The notes beneath the pieces are model-generated. The model was not told the origin of the DNA and made no database searches. It saw nothing but the letters and a program-made list of their open reading frames with translations. DNA of 64,000 nucleotides from Nitrospirales bacterium (GTDB lineage: Bacteria > Nitrospirota > Nitrospiria > Nitrospirales > UBA8639): positions 124,001-188,000 of the forward strand of contig BQIV01000002.1 of the NCBI GenBank assembly GCA_021604005.1. The letters run 5' to 3'. Made by a program: the position numbers and the translations under genes. This document shows, in pieces, positions 61,200 to 64,000 of the stretch (its first letter is position 1; each line of letters starts with the position of its first letter).

Positions 61200-64000
61200 G
61201 TGTTCCCCACATGCGTGGGGATGAACCGTCGGAGCGGTTGAAGTCATGCCGCGAAAAATCGTGTTCCCCACATGCGTGGGGATGAACCGAGATTGTTCGA
61301 AGGGATTTGAAATTCCCACACGTGTTCCCCACATGCGTGGGGATGAACCGCTGTAATGTTATGGATAACATCTAAGGCTGTAGTGTTCCCCACATGCGTG
61401 GGGATGAACCGGTTACTGCATAGGGGTGGTGTCCTTCATCGAACGTGTTCCCCACATGCGTGGGGATGAACCGGCTCATACTCAAAAGCCACACCCTTCT
61501 TGATAGTGTTCCCCACATGCGTGGGGATGAACCGATTATTTCTAGGTGTTAGTATGTGTATAGAGAGTGTTCCCCACATGCGTGGGGATGAACCGAAGAA
61601 ACGGGCTAATATTGTAGAGGTAGAACAGTGTTCCCCACATGCGTGGGGATGAACCGACTAGAGGTGTCGTGTCAATACCAAACTGGTTCGTGTGTTCCCC
61701 ACATGCGTGGGGATGAACCGCTTCATGGCGTAGTGCTGAGACTCATCAAATCGTGTTCCCCACATGCGTGGGGATGAACCGAATTCGGTGTATTTCCGTG
61801 AACTCGCATTCGGGTGTTCCCCACATGCGTGGGGATGAACCGTCAGGCGCGTTCATGATTCGGCTCCTCCTATCGTGTTCCCCACATGCGTGGGGATGAA
61901 CCGGATATCGAGAAATCCCCATTGCCCAATCACTAGTGTTCCCCACATGCGTGGGGATGAACCGCTTTTTGAGGCAACTCCGATAATGTTCGACCAGTGT
62001 TCCCCAAATGCGTGGGGATGAACCGCTCAATAATCATGGCTAATTGAAACGTACCGCGTGTTCCCCACATGCGTGGGGATGAACCGGCGCTTAACCATCA
62101 TAATGTTATTCAGATACTGTGTTCCCCACATGCGTGGGGATGAACCGGAATTCTTGCGAGGCTTTTGCTTCATGAGACAGTGTTCCCCACATGCGTGGGG
62201 ATGAACCGTTTACCGATACCACTGGTCACCCCTTTGAAGAGTGTTCCCCACATGCGTGGGGATGAACCGTTTATTTACTTGTAACTGTGCCTTCTGTTCA
62301 TGTGTTCCCCACATGCGTGGGGATGAACCGTTCCTAATGTCTATAGAACTGGGGGTTGTCGAGTGTTCCCCACATGCGTGGGGATGAACCGTCTTTGTTA
62401 GACAATGCACCACTACCTGCACTGTGTTCCCCACATGCGTGGGGATGAACCGACTATAGTGGTAGTGTCTACACCAAACTGGTTGTGTTCCCCACATGCG
62501 TGGGGATGAACCGCTATTCAAAACGTTTCCTGGTGGATTTTTGCGGTGTTCCCCACATGCGTGGGGATGAACCGCTTCCTAGAAATGAAAAAAAAATTCA
62601 ACTAGCGTGTTCCCCACATGCGTGGGGATGAACCGGTGAAGATTCATCATGGCTGGTGATTGATATCGTGTTCCCCACATGCGTGGGGATGAACCGTGGC
62701 CGAGGAGCAGTTTGGCGAATGGTTTGAGGTGTTCCCCACATGCGTGGGGATGAACCGGCGAACTAACCCGTAGCAATCGCACCCCAACCGTGTTCCCCAC
62801 ATGCGTGGGGATGAACCGCATCATATGACCGAACTCTTCGAATCTGCACAGTGTTCCCCACATGCGTGGGGATGAACCGTTCTTCGTCCTTCTTAAATGG
62901 GGCATAGGGATGTGTTCCCCACATGCGTGGGGATGAACCGCAGACCAGCGAATGCGCCTTGATCGGTCATAGGTGTTCCCCACATGCGTGGGGATGAACC
63001 GAGGCGGCGATCAATAATATTACGGCACGACTCGTGTTCCCCACATGCGTGGGGATGAACCGAAAACTATCATGTTTGGCGGCGGGAATGGACCGTGTTC
63101 CCCACATGCGTGGGGATGAACCGCTAGTGCCATGGTTGTTAATTCACCGGCGTAAGTGTTCCCCACATGCGTGGGGATGAACCCCTATTCTTGCTAGCAA
63201 CATCTTTAGCTGAGACGTGTTCCCCACATGCGTGGGGATGAACCGTCATGTTGCCTGGACGGAAGATGGTGTAAATTTGTGTTCCCCACATGCGTGGGGA
63301 TGAACCGCAAACGAAAGGACTGGACGCGAACGTTTCGCAGTGTTCCCCACATGCGTGGGGATGAACCGGTGATTGAGGCGAAAGAGCAGCGGTTGGAGAG
63401 GTGTTCCCCACATGCGTGGGGATGAACCGCCAGAGAGGCACTTCATGAGACCTGCATTGGGGTGTTCCCCACATGCGTGGGGATGAACCGGTTTTTGTAG
63501 TTGGGGAGAGTGTGGAGTGTCCGTGTTCCCCACATGCGTGGGGATGAACCGTCTGCCTTCAGATCGATGACCCCATTTCCGACGTGTTCCCCACATGCGT
63601 GGGGATGAACCAAGTTTACACTGCTAGACCCAACCAGCATCCCCGTGTTCCCCACATGCGTGGGGATGAACCGACTGGTTTCAAGCGCCCTCGTCTTGTC
63701 AGGCTGTGTTCCCCACATGCGTGGGGATGAACCGGGCGTGCTTGTACAGCCACACCGTGTCATGTGGTGTTCCCCACATGCGTGGGGATGAACCGAATTT
63801 ACATCTTCTACTGTTGCCTCGTATTGCGTGTTCCCCACATGCGTGGGGATGAACCGCAAGTAAAAGTTGTGATGCCGCGCCACACGATGTGTTCCCCACA
63901 TGCGTGGGGATGAACCGGGTTACCCGTGTTGTCTGCCTTCCCATACAGCGTGTTCCCCACATGCGTGGGGATGAACCGCATAGACTTGCTCTTGTGTCAG
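61200..64000 (+). CRISPR. Type I-E CRISPR array, at least 46 repeats, runs off the window
   Basis: The 29-base repeat starts GTGTTCCCCACATGCG and ends GGGGATGAACCG, with an imperfect inverted repeat CCCCACATGCGTGGGG, close to the E. coli I-E repeat. Forty-six repeats start every 61 bases from 61200 to 63950; 45 full spacers are visible plus the first 22 bases of another. Most spacers are 32 bases; those after repeats 4 and 34 are 33, and the one after repeat 8 is 35. Three repeats vary: number 14 (ACATG to AAATG), 33 (last base C) and 40 (last base A). Later variants fit a leader at the left end. Open frames here (GSSPRMWGT / [10 protein letters not shown]) are only translated repeats. Confidence 0.99.

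Noticed and set aside
61174-63962. Long open frames through the array with GSSPRMWGT and [10 protein letters not shown] repeats
   Set aside because: These are translations of the 29-base CRISPR repeat and its spacers, a well-known false gene type.

Overview
The window reads as a chromosomal segment of a motile Gram-negative bacterium, most probably a Nitrospirota (Nitrospira-like) organism. The reasons are a long single-strand flagellar/chemotaxis supercluster with sigma-54 and FliA control, an LptD outer-membrane gene, a base composition that looks close to even, and the general feel of the proteins. There is no rRNA or other phylogenetic marker, so the assignment is an inference.

Positions 1-38185 form one continuous minus-strand block. 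In transcription order it holds an NtrC-type regulator, a secreted TPR protein, a FlrB/FlrC-like kinase and regulator pair, flgB-flgC-fliE-fliF-fliG-fliH-fliI-fliJ, a MotE-like protein, fliK-flgD-flgE, fliL-fliM-fliN-fliO-fliP-fliQ-fliR-flhB-flhA-flhF-flhG-fliA, a partner-switching signalling set (REC-PP2C phosphatase, REC-HATPase kinase, sensor kinase, STAS protein), an MCP, cheY and the start of cheA. Matching sigma-54 -24/-12 sites lie upstream of flgB and of fliL. Positions 38522-47600 hold housekeeping genes: a 71-codon ORF, a secreted protein, lptD, folC, accD, moaA/moaE/moaD/moaC and a DsrE-family protein.

Positions 47600-52475 form an accessory zone. It contains the wreck of a hicBA toxin-antitoxin pair, an ACT-domain regulator, an antitoxin with a truncated ParE-like toxin, a WYL regulator and an intact vapBC pair with a clear promoter. 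Positions 52476-64000 are a complete type I-E CRISPR-Cas locus (cas3-cas8e-cse2-cas6e-cas7e-cas5e-cas1-cas2), a short leader with a consensus IHF site, and an array of 46 visible repeats that runs off the window edge.

The most unusual signal lies between genes. At least ten intergenic sites carry degenerate heptanucleotide tracts, usually as two inverted arms around a short core. One pair of arms encloses a four-helix-bundle (S23-type) gene with an internal TGA. Another tract supplies a 17-residue tail to MoaD, hiding the Gly-Gly end that MoaD needs. Other non-coding structures are a 90-bp tandem repeat that copies the ribosome-binding site and start of the motE-like gene, a 565-bp segment with perfect 17-bp terminal inverted repeats beside it, and 89-91-bp tandem repeats upstream of fliL.
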